DNA of 64,000 nt, from the NCBI GenBank assembly GCA_963965975.1, contig OZ014415.1, positions 4,035,001-4,099,000 of the forward strand, given 5' to 3'. Position 1 is the stretch's first letter. Each line of letters opens with the position of its first letter. The position numbers and the translations under genes are program-made. The notes under the pieces were generated by a model. That model had not been told where the DNA came from, made no database searches, and worked only from the letters and a program-made list of their open reading frames with translations. Source of the stretch: Xestospongia bergquistia (Eukaryota > Porifera > Demospongiae > Haplosclerida > Petrosiidae). Shown here in pieces: positions 21,451-30,871 of this stretch.

Positions 21451-22690
21451 ACCAAAAGAAGTTAATGACGAGAATTCAACTTATTGAAGCTCAGAACAAC
21501 GATCCAGAGATACAACAGTGGAAAACTAAAGAGAATCCAAGTTTCCAAGGAAAAATTGCTGGAGTATTGTGTCAGAGGTGGATTCCTTGCAATCAACCAG
21601 CTGAGATGTGTGATCAGGTGGTGCTACCCCAGTCACTACGGACCAAAATACTAAAACTTGCCCACAACAAACTGATGGCAAGACATATGGGTCGTGAGAG
21701 AACCTTACAGTGAATCAGAAAGTGATTCTGGTGGCCAGGAGTTGCTAAAGACGTTTGGAAATACATGCAATCCAGTCCAGAAATGCCAAAGCACCCTTAA
21801 TACCAATGCCAGTAATTGGCCGACCATTTCAACATATAGCTATGGATGTAGTAGGTCCACAACCAACGACAGCTAGTAGAAATCAGTATATACTAGTCAT
21901 TTGCGACTATGCTACTCGTTACCCTGCAGCCTATCCCTTACAAACCTTTACAGCACCAAAGGTGGTAGAAAAGTTGATGGATTTCTTTTCACTACATGGA
22001 CACCACAAGAAATTTTGAAAGACCAGGGTACCAACTTCACTTCAGCACTGTTACAAGAATTGTACCAATCATTAGGTATAATTGGAATTCGGACCAGCCC
22101 ATACCACCCACAAACTGATGGATTGGTTGAACGATTCAATCAAACCTTGAAGCTCATGCTTCGTAAGACCCTCAAAGAAGCTAAACAAAACTGGGATAAG
22201 TTAATACCACTAGTATTATTTGCATACCGAGAGATTCCACAGGAGTCAACTGGATTTAGTCCCTTTTAACTGACCTTTTTTTATCATGTAAGAGGACCAC
22301 TTGACATATTGAAAGAAGCATGGTTGCCCGAAGGTGGAGAGCAGAATGATATTGCTGCCTATGTGATGGATATTTGAACCAAAATGAAAGACATGAGTGA
22401 CCTAGTTAAAGAGAACTTAGAAAAAGCACAACAAAAACAAAAAGAATGGTACGATCAGAAGGCACGAGACATAAAATATCAAGAAGGAGAGCAAGTATTG
22501 CTACTATTGCCAGACAATACCCATAAATTTCAATGACAATGGTGGGGACCGTATCGAATACTTAAACGACTAGGAAAAGTCAGTTACAAAATTGACATAC
22601 CAGAAAGAGGAACTACTAAAGTAATTCATACCAATCTATTAAAATGATGACATACATGTGAACAGGAAGAAGTTTGCTACATAAATATTG
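21451..22690 (+). pseudogene. Element C integrase (upstream of RT)
   Basis: Zinc-binding part near 21655-21760 (LAHNKLMARHMGRERT, then a TGA, then IRKWFWWPGVAKDVW after one frame). Core: HIAMDVVGPQPTT gives Asp 1, KDQGTNFTSALLQ Asp 2, and TDGLVERFNQTLK the Glu, with D-35-E spacing. The C-terminal GPY-type module reads WWGPYRILKRLGKVSYKIDI near 22540. Stops at 22267, 22376, 22535 and 22647, and frameshifts near 21770 and 22015, disable it. Its position before RT is the key feature of this element. Confidence 0.88.
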
Positions 22691-24122
22691 TGGAAGAAAG
22701 TGAAGATTTAGAGGAATACGAATGGGAGCAAGACCCACCAAAGTTTAGGGAACAACTGTCTGAAGAAGAACGCCAAGCTATTTATCAATAATTATTACTA
22801 TAGCAGTTTCCAACCGTCATTGCAAAACATCCAGGACGAACTAACAAGACCCAACACCGAATTATAACTGGAGATAGCAGACCTGTACATCAACGACCAT
22901 ACAGGATACCTCCTGCAGTCAAGAAGGAAGTGTGTGACGAATTAGAACAAATGCTTCGTGATGGACTAATTGAAGAATCTAACAGTGAGTGGTCATCACC
23001 TATTGTTGTGGTCCGAAAGAAGGATGGAAGCAACCGAATCTGTGTTGACTACAGGAAGCTCAATGCTGTAACAAAATTAGACTCATATCCTATGCCGAGA
23101 ATAGATGAGATGTTGGATTAGATTGGAAATGCCAAGTACATAACAACTCGAGACCTTGCTTAAGGATATTGGCAGGTACCAATGGCAGATGAAGATCATG
23201 AGAAAACCGCATTCAATAGCCCGATGGGTTTATATCAATTTACAGTGATGCTATTCGGTCTTAGCGGGGCACCTGCAACATTTCAGCGAATCATGGATCA
23301 AATCTCCGTGGACTTAGTGAATTTGTAAGAGTCTATTTAGATGATGTAGTCATCTACAGCTCTAACTGGAGGGAGCACCTACAAGATTTACGAAAAGTAT
23401 TTGAACGACTACAAGAGGCAGGACTTACATTGAAACTTCAGAAATGTGAGTTTGGAGCCACAGAGTGTACATATTTTGGACATCGAGTGGGAAGAAATGG
23501 AATCAAACCTGAAGAAAGCAAAGTACTGCCTATTCAACGAATGGAACGACCAAAAACTAAGAAGGACATACGGACATTCCTTGGAATGACTGGATACTAC
23601 CGGCGTTTTATCCGAGAGTATGCTACCATTGCAGAGCCTCTTACAAATGTAACAAGAAAAGGAGAGCCCGACACAGTGAATTGGACAGAGAGCACTGAAC
23701 AGGCTTTTCAGACCTTGAAGAATAAACTTACTACTGCAACTGTAATGAAAAGTCCAGACTATTCAAAGACCTTTGTCCTACAAACTGACGCCTCTCAAGT
23801 TGGTGTAGGAGCAGTGTTGAGTCAAGGAGACGATGATCACCCAATAGCATACTACGGTCGAAAATTATTAGACAGAGAGAAACAATACTCCATAATTGAA
23901 CAAGAATGTTTAGCTATAGTGCTCGGCATCAAAGCATTCGAAGTCTACCTTATAGGAAAACCTTTTGTTTCGCAGACAGATCACAGAGCTTTACAATGGA
24001 TACAGCGGTGTCGAGATAAGAATGCAAGACTCATGCGATGGAGCTTGATGCTAGAACTATACAATTTCACAGTACAACACCGCAAAGGCAGTCAGAATGC
24101 CAATGCTGATGCTTTGTCATGA
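22691..24122 (+). pseudogene. Element C reverse transcriptase and RNase H
   Basis: RT blocks: VVRKKDGSNRICVDYRKLNA at 23010-23070, GYWQVPMADEDHEKTAF near 23167-23215, GLYQFTVMLFGLSGAPATFQ near 23227-23285, and YLDDVVIYSSNW at 23334-23370 with the catalytic DD intact. RNase H follows at 23560-24122 with QTDASQVGVGAVLSQG, REKQYSIIEQECLAIV and QTDHRALQWI, the usual D-E-D residues. Breaks: TAG at 23119, TAA at 23161, a one-base loss near 23305 and a final TGA (24119) at an Arg position. The 230-residue uninterrupted stretch from 23430 is the best preserved RT/RNase H end in the window besides element D. Confidence 0.9.
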
Positions 24123-24151
24123 CTACCCATGAGTAACCTATGCTTTGCACT

Positions 24152-24169
24152 GAAGAAGGAGGAAGGAAA
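24152..24169 (+). promoter_or_regulatory. Element C polypurine tract
   Basis: GAAGAAGGAGGAAGGAAA, 18 purines ending exactly at the first base of the 3' LTR (24170). This is the expected plus-strand primer. Confidence 0.88.
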
Positions 24170-24492
24170 TGTGACAGACAAACTGTCTACAGCTAATATC
24201 TCAGTAAACTGGGAGCAATCACAGAAAGCTGGAGCTAGCAGATCAAATCAGAATAAATTCTGCAAAGGTTTCATTGGTCAGCTTCAGTGTGATCCAACGA
24301 ATTTGATTGGTCAACCAGAAGAGATCCTCCAGAAGTGATCCAGAGAAGAAACTATTTAATAACTCAAATATATTCATATTATTCATTAGAAGGTTTGGTT
24401 ATTCCTCCCTATCATTACTATTGTTATTATATTAAAAGAGTATTTTTAACCCAAGACCAAGTAAAACTTACGCGTAGCAATTACGCGTAACA
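24170..24492 (+). repeat. Element C 3' LTR
   Basis: 323 bp, TGTGACAG ... CGTAACA, about 97.5% identical by eye to 19395-19717. The next five bases (ATAAA) repeat the five before the 5' LTR. Confidence 0.92.
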
Positions 24493-24497
24493 ATAAA

Positions 24498-25200
24498 GTC
24501 ATGTCAGTTCATGCAAAAATTTCTCAATTCACCCCAAGCCAAGAATTTAGTCATCCTATTAGTAATCATTTCAACCCTACTCCTTGAGTCATTATGCAAT
24601 GCTTCAAATTCAACACTAGGACAAGGAAAGATAACAAATCAGTATCTATATATGTGGCTGAACTCAAACATTTAGGTGAACAATTTGGAGATAAATTGAA
24701 CAAAGTGGTCAGAGATCATGTATTGTGTGGTGTGAACGACATTTGAATACAAAATAATTTACTTGAGGAATCAAAACTAGCCTAAGACAAGGCTTTCAAG
24801 CTTGCTCAGTCAGTTGAGGTTGCTGCTCAAAATGCTGATGATCTGCTAAAAGGCTCATCCACCCACAACACTACAGCAGTTCAACACCTGGACAGCAGAT
24901 CACCACCTAGTACTACATTCAAATGTCATCTTAGTTTTTACCACTGTGGAGGTAATCATTTCAGTAATGTGTGCAGCTTCCAGACACCAGACAGCAGACA
25001 ACCCCCATTACATCCTGGTGGGACCTCAAAACCTCAAGAGTCAAGACAGACTTCCTAGACCTTCAAACAATCCTAATGTACACACTTTAACCACAGAGCA
25101 TACACCTCCCAGACCCCTGAAACTACTGACCCTCCTACCATTCCCAATGGGCTGAAATACACTTACACATTATCCACCTTAACTAGGAAAGTCAAACCTA
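24498..25200 (+). pseudogene. Element B gag
   Basis: Directly after the ATAAA duplication the sequence continues as the gag start of A does (GTCATGTCAGTTCATG). It reads QCFKFNTRTRKDNKSVSIYV and later VEVAAQNADDLLKGSSTHN. The knuckle at 24925-24960 reads FYHCGGNHFSNVC, with the first Cys of CCHC replaced by Phe. Relative to A about 270 bases are deleted near 24555, and several stops occur. Confidence 0.75.
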
Positions 25201-25560
25201 TTGTTATTACATTTAATGTCAACGGAACTGTTATTTTAATGGAGGTAGATACTGGTGGCTCACTTTCAGTCATTAGTGAACAAACCTTTTGGGCCATTGC
25301 AAGTCCAAGAGACAAGTTACAAGCAACGAGTATTACACTCTACACTTATTCAGGTCACAATCTCCATATTTTGGGAACCTGCAACATTCAAGTTGGTTAT
25401 AAAAGTCAGTCACAGACACTTCCGTTAGTAGTAGTGCAAGGCCATGGACCAAGCTTATTTGTGAGAAATTTGTTAGAAAAGATTACGATAGACTGGAATT
25501 CTATCTACTCAGTTTAGGAACAGTCAATATCCTCTCTTATTAATAAATATTATTCTTTAT
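25201..25560 (+). pseudogene. Element B aspartic protease
   Basis: A 92-residue open stretch: MEVDTGGSLSVISEQTFWAI with intact DTG, ITLYTYSGHNLHILGTCNIQ, and LPLVVVQGHGPSLFVRNLLE as the end block. It is more complete than the element A protease. Confidence 0.82.
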
Positions 25561-25609
25561 TTTCTGATTCTCTAGGTTTGCTATAAAACGCCACTGCTAA
25601 ATTGTATGT

Positions 25610-26433
25610 CAATACAAAGGCTGCACCAAAATTTTTCAGTGGCAGGTCTGTTCACTATTGACTAAAGGATAAGATAAAACTCATATTCAGACGACTACAA
25701 GAGTTAGGCATCATTATTCCAGTTCAACATTCTAAACAGGCAGCGCCTATTGTTCCTATTATGAAGTGGGATGGGTCAATACATCTCTGAGGTGATTACA
25801 AAGTGACTGTCAACAGAGACCTCACTCCAGATAATTATGAATTACCATTAATTGAAGATATTTTTGCTGCATTACAAGGAGGAAAATTGTTTTCAAAGTT
25901 AGACCTCATTCAACGATATCAACAGTTACCTCTAGATCAAGATTTCAAAAAGTTCGCTACCATCAATACTCATAAAGGTTTATTTCAGTTCAAGCGTCTA
26001 CCATTTGGGATTTAAACAGATCCTAGCATTTTTCAACATCTCATGGAGAACTTCTTCCAGGATCTTCCAAACATCTGTGTTTACATACACAACATTCTAG
26101 TTTCTGGTACTAGTGAAGCAGATCACATTGGAATTACACTGAAATGATCCAAATATACCTTCGCCACCACTTCAGTGGAGTATTTAGGTCACATAATTAA
26201 CAGCACTGGATTACATCCATCACCTGCTAAAGTTCAGGCAATCCAGAAAGCTCCTGCTTCCACCAATATCACAGAATTAAGAGCCTTTCTAGGTCTCATC
26301 AACTATTATCACAAATTTCTGCCAAACTTATCATCTACATTGTCTCCACTTCATTTACTGCTACGTAAAGCTGCCAAGTGGAATTGGACTCAGAGCCAAC
26401 AAGTTGCTTTTGACAAAGTTAAAGACCTATAAT
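25610..26433 (+). pseudogene. Element B reverse transcriptase
   Basis: VQHSKQAAPIVPIMKWDGSI then GDYK with a stop, VNRDLTPDNYELPLIEDIFA, FSKLDLIQRYQQLPLDQD, THKGLFQFKRLPFGI then a stop. The catalytic box at 26082-26093 reads YIHN rather than Y-x-D-D. After TSEADH about 50 bases are missing compared with A. The end block SVEYLGHIINSTGLHPSPAK is intact at 26175. Confidence 0.85.
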
Positions 26434-26935
26434 CAGTTGCGCTGTTAACTCTTTGATGGCGTGGCAAATTTATTGTAATCATGCCTGTGGGCAGCTACTT
26501 TTCCAACAATGCTTTTTAATTTCGACAGTATAAAACCATTAGTATATGCTGATACTTCCACATAAGGAGTTGGAGCTGTAGTGGCTCATAAGATAACAGA
26601 TAATTTAGAAAAACCAATAGCATTTACCTCTTGTACTCTCACTCCAGCAGAACGTAACTACTCTCAAATAGAAAAAGAAGCTTTAGCTACCATCTTTGCC
26701 GTCAAACGTCTTCACCAATATTTATATGGTACTCATTTCTCGTTATACTTAGACCACAAACTGTTAGAACGACTTTTTAGTGAATTTCAGCTAATTCCTC
26801 CATTGCCTCAACAATAATTCAACATTGGGCACACACCCTTGCTGCATACCAGTACACGATTAAGTACAAACCAGGGAAGTATAAGTCCACAGCTGATGCT
26901 CTCAGTAGATTACCTCTCAGACCACTCTGAATGAT
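26434..26935 (+). pseudogene. Element B RNase H with 67-bp TTAA insert
   Basis: After the insert at 26449-26515 the domain reads AHKITDNLEKPIAFTSC, TPAERNYSQIEKEALATIFA and HFSLYLDHKLLERLF, ending with YKPGKYKSTADALSRLPLR near 26865-26920. It is almost identical to the proximal RNase H copy of A (10629-10865) although A and B differ more elsewhere. Confidence 0.82.
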
Positions 26936-27679
26936 TCTCAAGTTCCCCTACCAGGTGTCCTTTGTCACCTACTCAATCACTTAGACCAGGCTATTGTTAT
27001 GGCTTGTCAAATAAAAGTCTGGACAGACAAGGACACTCTATTGTCTCGTGTCAGAAAATTAGTACATTGTGTCTGGAATATTACCAACCCAAAAGCTGAT
27101 CTCTTGCCATTTCATACAAGGTATATAGAACTAAGTGTTTTAGACAGATGTGTATTATTAGGTTGCCGTGTCATTGTCCCAGCAACAGGACAGGATATTG
27201 TTCTAAATCACCTTTATGAAACCCATCCAGGGATCACTAAAATGAAAATGTTAGCTCGCTCTTATGTTTTGTGTCCAGGTATTGACTCTGATATTCAACA
27301 AAAAGTTGGACAATGGACCAGCTTTCACTAGTCATGAATTTAAAGAGTACACATAGCAATGTGGTATTCATCATATACGTAGTTACGTACTTCACCATAC
27401 CATCCAAGCTCCAATGGTCTGTAGAACATGCAGTTCAGATATTTAAATCATCCTTAAAGAAACTAGGAGGCAATGTCAAGCCTCGTTTATTCACATTTTT
27501 AGCTTGTTATCATAAAACACTTCATTCCACCACAGAATGTTCACCTTCTGATGGGAAGGAAGTTATGAACAACATTAATCCTCATGTATCTTGTGACTAC
27601 TAAACTAACTTCTAGTTTGTAAAGAAAACCTCCTGCACTGTTGTGTTGGTGACAAAGTTTTGGCTCGCAACTATCATAG
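26936..27679 (+). pseudogene. Element B integrase, part before the Ginger insertion
   Basis: The zinc-binding region reads LHCVWNITNPKADLLPFHTR-like sequence and LYETHPGITKMKMLARSYV at 27208-27270. A deletion then joins IDSDIQQKVG to the block with DNGPAF in another frame (27311), removing the Cys pair and the first catalytic Asp. VEHAVQIFKSSLKKLGGNV near 27420-27480 carries the Glu region. The sequence ends at GCAACTATCATAG (27679), where the transposon starts. Confidence 0.8.
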
Positions 27680-27805
27680 TGTCATAGGAAATATGACATC
27701 CCATAATTTTGGTATCCCCACGTAACATATCCTAGGATATTTTGCACTCCCATTTGATATTCCTAATGATATTTGGTATCTCTAGTAGTACATATTAGGA
27801 AAAAT
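27680..27805. repeat. Left TIR of the Ginger transposon
   Basis: About 125 bp, imperfectly complementary to 30030-30153. Shared landmarks are the terminus, the central CATATCCTAGGATATTTTGC (right end: AATATCCTAGAATATTTGC in reverse complement) and recurrent AGGAAAT steps. The arm seems built from diverged ~20-bp units. Confidence 0.8.
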
Positions 27806-27824
27806 TTACTTTATTTTGACACCT

Positions 27825-28017
27825 AAGAGAAAGATGGATATAGATTCACCAATAGTCATCATTGGAGATATGAACAAGGAGATCAAAGAGGACATGAGCA
27901 AGAAGGAGATCAAGTCAGAGGAGTCTATCTACGAAGAGGTACACCTGTATCTCTCAGAACACTGCTATCCACCAGACAGCACCAAGCAGGATTTTACTGA
28001 TACTTCCATCTGGTAAA
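27825..28017 (+). pseudogene. Ginger first coding segment
   Basis: An open, highly charged frame (MDIDSPIVIIGDMNKEIKED then MSKKEIKSEESIYEEVHLYL) ends near 28017 exactly where the large palindrome starts. The last part (EHCYPPDSTKQ) resembles the segment that precedes the zinc-binding domain in Ginger transposases. The link to the next coding piece at 28440 is unknown, because the palindrome occupies the gap. Confidence 0.5.
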
Positions 28018-28282
28018 CATCGCTCAATCATAACTTAATTCCTTATGCTACTGAACATTATTATCAAAACTGCTAACCTGTGATAGACTTCCTCCCTGGC
28101 CTTTGTAGTGAAGAATTTGGAAAGAGAGCAAAAAATTTTCAATTAATTGATGAAATTCTTCACTACAAAGGCCAGGGAGGAAGTCTACGACAAGTTAGCA
28201 GTTTTGATAATAACGTTCAGTAGCATAAGGAATTATATTATGTTTGAGTGATGTTTACCAGATGGAAGTATTAGTAAAATTT
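27993..28282. repeat. Large near-perfect palindrome, ~125-bp arms
   Basis: 27993-28117 (TTTTACTGATACTTCCATCT ... AGTGAAGAATTT) is repeated in inverted orientation at 28155-28282, with a loop of about 37 bases. Only about ten mismatches were seen. The left arm includes the last codons of the first coding segment, so the palindrome is an inverted duplication of transposon sequence rather than a terminal repeat. Confidence 0.9.
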
Positions 28283-28439
28283 TATTTTAATTGCATCCAT
28301 TGTTGATAGCATGGATTCATATATTGGCAATAATGTAACATACAGTGCATATTCATGTGTGTATGTTTTGTTAATATGTTGAGTTTACATTTGTTAAACT
28401 ACTCTAAATATGACATGCAGGTTGTATTAGATAACAGAT

Positions 28440-29470
28440 AGCAAAGTGCTTAAGATCCTTGAGGCTTATCACAATGTTTCAGTTGGGGGATGCCATTTCG
28501 GACAGGACAAAACTGCTGCTGCTAAGGTATCAGCTCAATACTATTGGAAGACAATTAATCAAGATGTTGTTGATTGGGTATGTTTTATATATGTGCACAA
28601 TGCCTGTATAAAATTGACAATAAATTATAAGCAATTCAATGCAACTAATATTGACTTTTATTAATGTTTTTTCAGGTAAAGTGTTGTGATGTATGCCAAC
28701 ATACAAAGAGAAAATTTGATCACCCAGCACTATTCTGATTGTTGCACCCAATCCCTGTGTCTGACAGGAATGCCAATCAGTATTGCATTACCCTCACTGA
28801 TTATTTCTCAAAGTTGGTTGAAGCAGAACCAATTCCAACAAAGGAGGCTAAGCATGTAGGAGCAATCCTTTACAAAATGATACTTCAACATGGTTGTCCT
28901 CTAGAGATAGTGTCTGACCAGGGTAGAGAATTTTGCAATTACCTTGTAGATTTCCTTGAAGAACTTACTGGATTTGAGCACAAAATGACAAGTGCATACC
29001 ACCCTCAATCCAATGGCCTTGATGAGCATTTCAATCAAACACTTAAAGCCCAACTTCAAAAGCTTGTTAATGCGCATCGAGATGACTGGGATGAGCTTCT
29101 AGATAACATTCTTTTTGCATACAGATCAAGTCGACATGATTCAACAAAATGCACGCCATTTCTGTTGATGTATAGTAGAGAAGCTCGGCTTCCAATAGAT
29201 CTTACTCTACACATAGGTTGTGACTCACAACCAGAGCAAGAATTTGACCAGTGTACCAGTGTACAACAAATGTTGGATCTACAGAAGAAGTTGCATGAAA
29301 ATGCCCTCAGCAATATACAGAAAGCACAAGCCCATCAAATCAGCAGTAGGATGCAAAGCACAACACAAACACCAAACTTAAGGTTGGAGACAAAGTGCTT
29401 GTGCAATCAATGAAGAATAAAGGCCAAAATGGTGGAAAACTTGAAATCAGGTTTAAAGGTGGTCCATACA
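28440..29470 (+). pseudogene. Ginger integrase: zinc-binding domain, core and GPY module
   Basis: Exon 28440-28577 reads LKILEAYHNVSVGGCHFGQD and ends in front of GTATGT; the acceptor TTTTTCAG ends at 28675, giving a 98-base intron. Exon 2 starts VKCCDVCQHTKR, completing His-His-Cys-Cys. The core has ITLTDYFSKLVEAEPIPTKE, VSDQGREFCNYLVDF (Asp 2), YHPQSNGLDEHFNQTLKAQL (Glu) and FAYRSSRHDSTKCTPFLLMY. The block with the first Asp is deleted at about 28737. The C-terminal GPY/F module reads KVGDKVLVQSMKN then KGGPYK near 29385-29470. It would act as the transposase. Confidence 0.88.
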
Positions 29471-29539
29471 AAGAAAAAAAGGAATGTGTACGAGGATGAT
29501 ACAAAAGATGATGCAAACAAAGATAAGGGGGGGGGGGGG

Positions 29540-30042
29540 GGCTTGGCATTTAAGGAATTCAGCTAACTCAAGAAGATAAGAAGGTGTTATTGGAAGGGAG
29601 CTGGCTCAACTATAAACATATCCATAGTGCACAAATACTGATGAAGCAAGATACAAACCTTCTACCAGTTGGATCACTTCAGAATCCTTAATTGGGGCAA
29701 AACATGAGGTTTGAAGTTGTTACTCAGGAGTCTGTACAAATCCTCCATTCTGGAGGAAACCACTACCTTACTATTAGCACAGTCAGCCTTCCAAAGTCTA
29801 CTGTGAAGGTATATGACAACTTGGGTTCCTGACTACCACGCTCAACAGTACTGAAGATCGCATCCCTTCTTCATTCCACTGAAGACAGCATTACTATTCA
29901 GCATGCAAATGTACAACAGCAGAAGAATGGATATGACTGTGGGCTTTTTTCCATTGCTTATGCAATGGCAATCTGTAATGGACAGGAACCAGAGGGGCTT
30001 CAGTTTGACACAACTGTGATGAGGATATTTTATATGGGGGTA
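29540..30042 (+). pseudogene. Ginger ULP1-like cysteine protease domain
   Basis: Reads LTQEDKKVLLEGSWLNYKHI near 29565, then SGGNHYLTISTVSLP with the catalytic His at about 29760, VKVYDNLGS with the Asp at about 29815, and QQQKNGYDCGLFSIAYAMAI with Gln and catalytic Cys at 29910-29965. This is the H-D-(Q)-C order of ULP1/SENP C48 peptidases, which remove SUMO-like modifiers. Two stops (after LQNP and after NLGS) interrupt the frame. The domain lies at the C-terminal end of the transposase gene, as in Ginger1 elements. Confidence 0.85.
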
Positions 30043-30153
30043 CTGAAATTCCAAATTTCTAAGTGGTGCAAAATTTCCTAAGAGGGTGCAAATATTCTAG
30101 GATATTTGGAATGAGGGTACCTAATTTCCTGCGGTGCCAAATTTCCTGTGACA
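30030..30153. repeat. Right TIR of the Ginger transposon with ~20-bp units
   Basis: The arm can be divided into successive units ending in ATTTCCT or similar: GGTGCAAAATTTCCTAAG, GGGTGCAAATATTCTAG, GGGTACCTAATTTCCTGC, GGTGCCAAATTTCCTGTG. The last one ends the element (ACA at 30151-30153). Such repeats are often transposase sites in DNA elements, but that role is not shown here. Confidence 0.75.
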
Positions 30154-30461
30154 ATGGAACAAAAGTTTGGTTGCCTGATGAAATTGTTCAAGTTTCAGGT
30201 CCAACTTATTATAAAGTTAAAATGTCAACAAACTTGATTTTACAATGTCATTTTGACCAGTTTACGTACACATTATGGACATTTAATGCTAATGAAGATA
30301 CTGTTACTGATAATGATTTGGATAATTGGACTTTTCCATCATCTATTGATAGTAATAGTATTACGTTTATTCCTACAAGAACTTTACCCACCAACTCTCC
30401 ACCTGCTCAACCTCAGCCAGTACGTCGAGTTGGTAGAGCTGTTGACAGATTTGGTGCATAG
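30154..30461 (+). pseudogene. Element B integrase tail after the Ginger insertion
   Basis: Begins ATGGAACAAAAGTTTGGTTG, the continuation of the integrase frame found at 8885-8840 in A, and reads VWLPDEIVQVSGPTYYKVKM, a C-terminal SH3-like/GPY region, then an Asp/Thr/Pro-rich tail ending RRVGRAVDRFGA and a stop at 30459. A polypurine GGGAGAGAG (30468-30476) and the 3' LTR follow. Confidence 0.82.
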
Positions 30462-30476
30462 CTTAGTGGGAGAGAG

Positions 30477-30558
30477 TGTGATAACTATAAATATTCATTT
30501 TGAGTTATTGCTTCTGTTAGGCCTTTTATTTAATTTCCAGTGAAACCTTATATATATA
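30477..30558 (+). repeat. Element B 3' LTR, first part
   Basis: TGTGATAACTATAAATATTC at 30477 through TTCCAGTGAAACCTTATATA, matching the first 80 bases of the A and B LTRs. It then runs into a (TA)n tract; LTR sequence resumes at 31669. Confidence 0.85.
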
Positions 30559-30598
30559 TATATATATATATATTACACTAAAGTATCTAAGTCTACTC

Positions 30599-30697
30599 TG
30601 AGTTTCACATGTTATGTGATATCAGACAGCTGAATACTACTCTGTTTGCAGGTTGGTTATATAGTGTTAACTATGTCTTGTCCCTTGAGAAACGTGC
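30599..30697 (-). repeat. Penelope inverted terminal repeat, left arm
   Basis: GAGTTTCACATGTTATGTGA ... CCCTTGAGAAACGTGC. Its reverse complement matches 31443-31541, with GCTGAATACTACTCTGTTTG and GGTTGGTTATATAGTGTTAA shared exactly. Fewer than ten differences were seen. Confidence 0.9.
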
Positions 30698-30871
30698 ATT
30701 CGCTGTTTAATGGACAGAGGTCTTCGTGACCAACTTTAGGAATTTTTGGCCTACTTTTGTTGATACGTTTTTGCTGAATGGTGGGTTGAACCATTTGATG
30801 TTACGCTATCGGATCTGTTTACTCTTTTTTGGTTGCTCGTCGCTGTATTGTAGGTTTTCCGATTTCTAAAG

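Larger units (their letters stand above)
19395..24492 (+). mobile_element. LTR retrotransposon C, Gmr1-like (integrase before RT)
   Basis: A complete element of 5,098 bp with two 323-bp LTRs differing at about 8 positions, a PBS, a polypurine tract and a perfect 5-bp target duplication ATAAA (19390-19394 and 24493-24497). Pol is ordered protease, integrase, RT, RNase H, with RNase H ending only about 45 bases before the 3' LTR. The enzymes are of Ty3/gypsy type, so the order is that of Gmr1-like elements rather than ordinary gypsy. It landed in the leader of element B. Stops, mostly TGA, and a few frameshifts make it inactive, yet the LTR similarity says it is among the youngest insertions here. 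Confidence 0.92.
27680..30153 (+). mobile_element. Ginger-type DNA transposon with ULP1-like protease
   Basis: 2,474 bp. The left terminus is TGTCATAGGAAATATG; the right terminus reverse-complemented is TGTCACAGGAAATTTG. Flanks are ATAG (27676-27679) and ATGG (30154-30157). In element A the same site is uninterrupted with one ATAG (revcomp of about 8875-8890). The contents are an integrase gene with at least one intron and a C-terminal ULP1-like cysteine protease domain. Ginger1 elements are known to combine a gypsy-like integrase with ULP1 or OTU proteases, TGT termini and 4-bp duplications. The integrase lacks its first catalytic block and the insert is decayed. Confidence 0.9.

Noticed and set aside
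28578..28675. Small ORF within the Ginger region
   Set aside because: GT...AG boundaries and the continuity of the zinc-binding domain show that this is an intron.
29529..29545. Poly-G run as a polypurine tract of an LTR element
   Set aside because: No LTR starts after it and it lies inside the Ginger gene between integrase and protease; most likely slippage.
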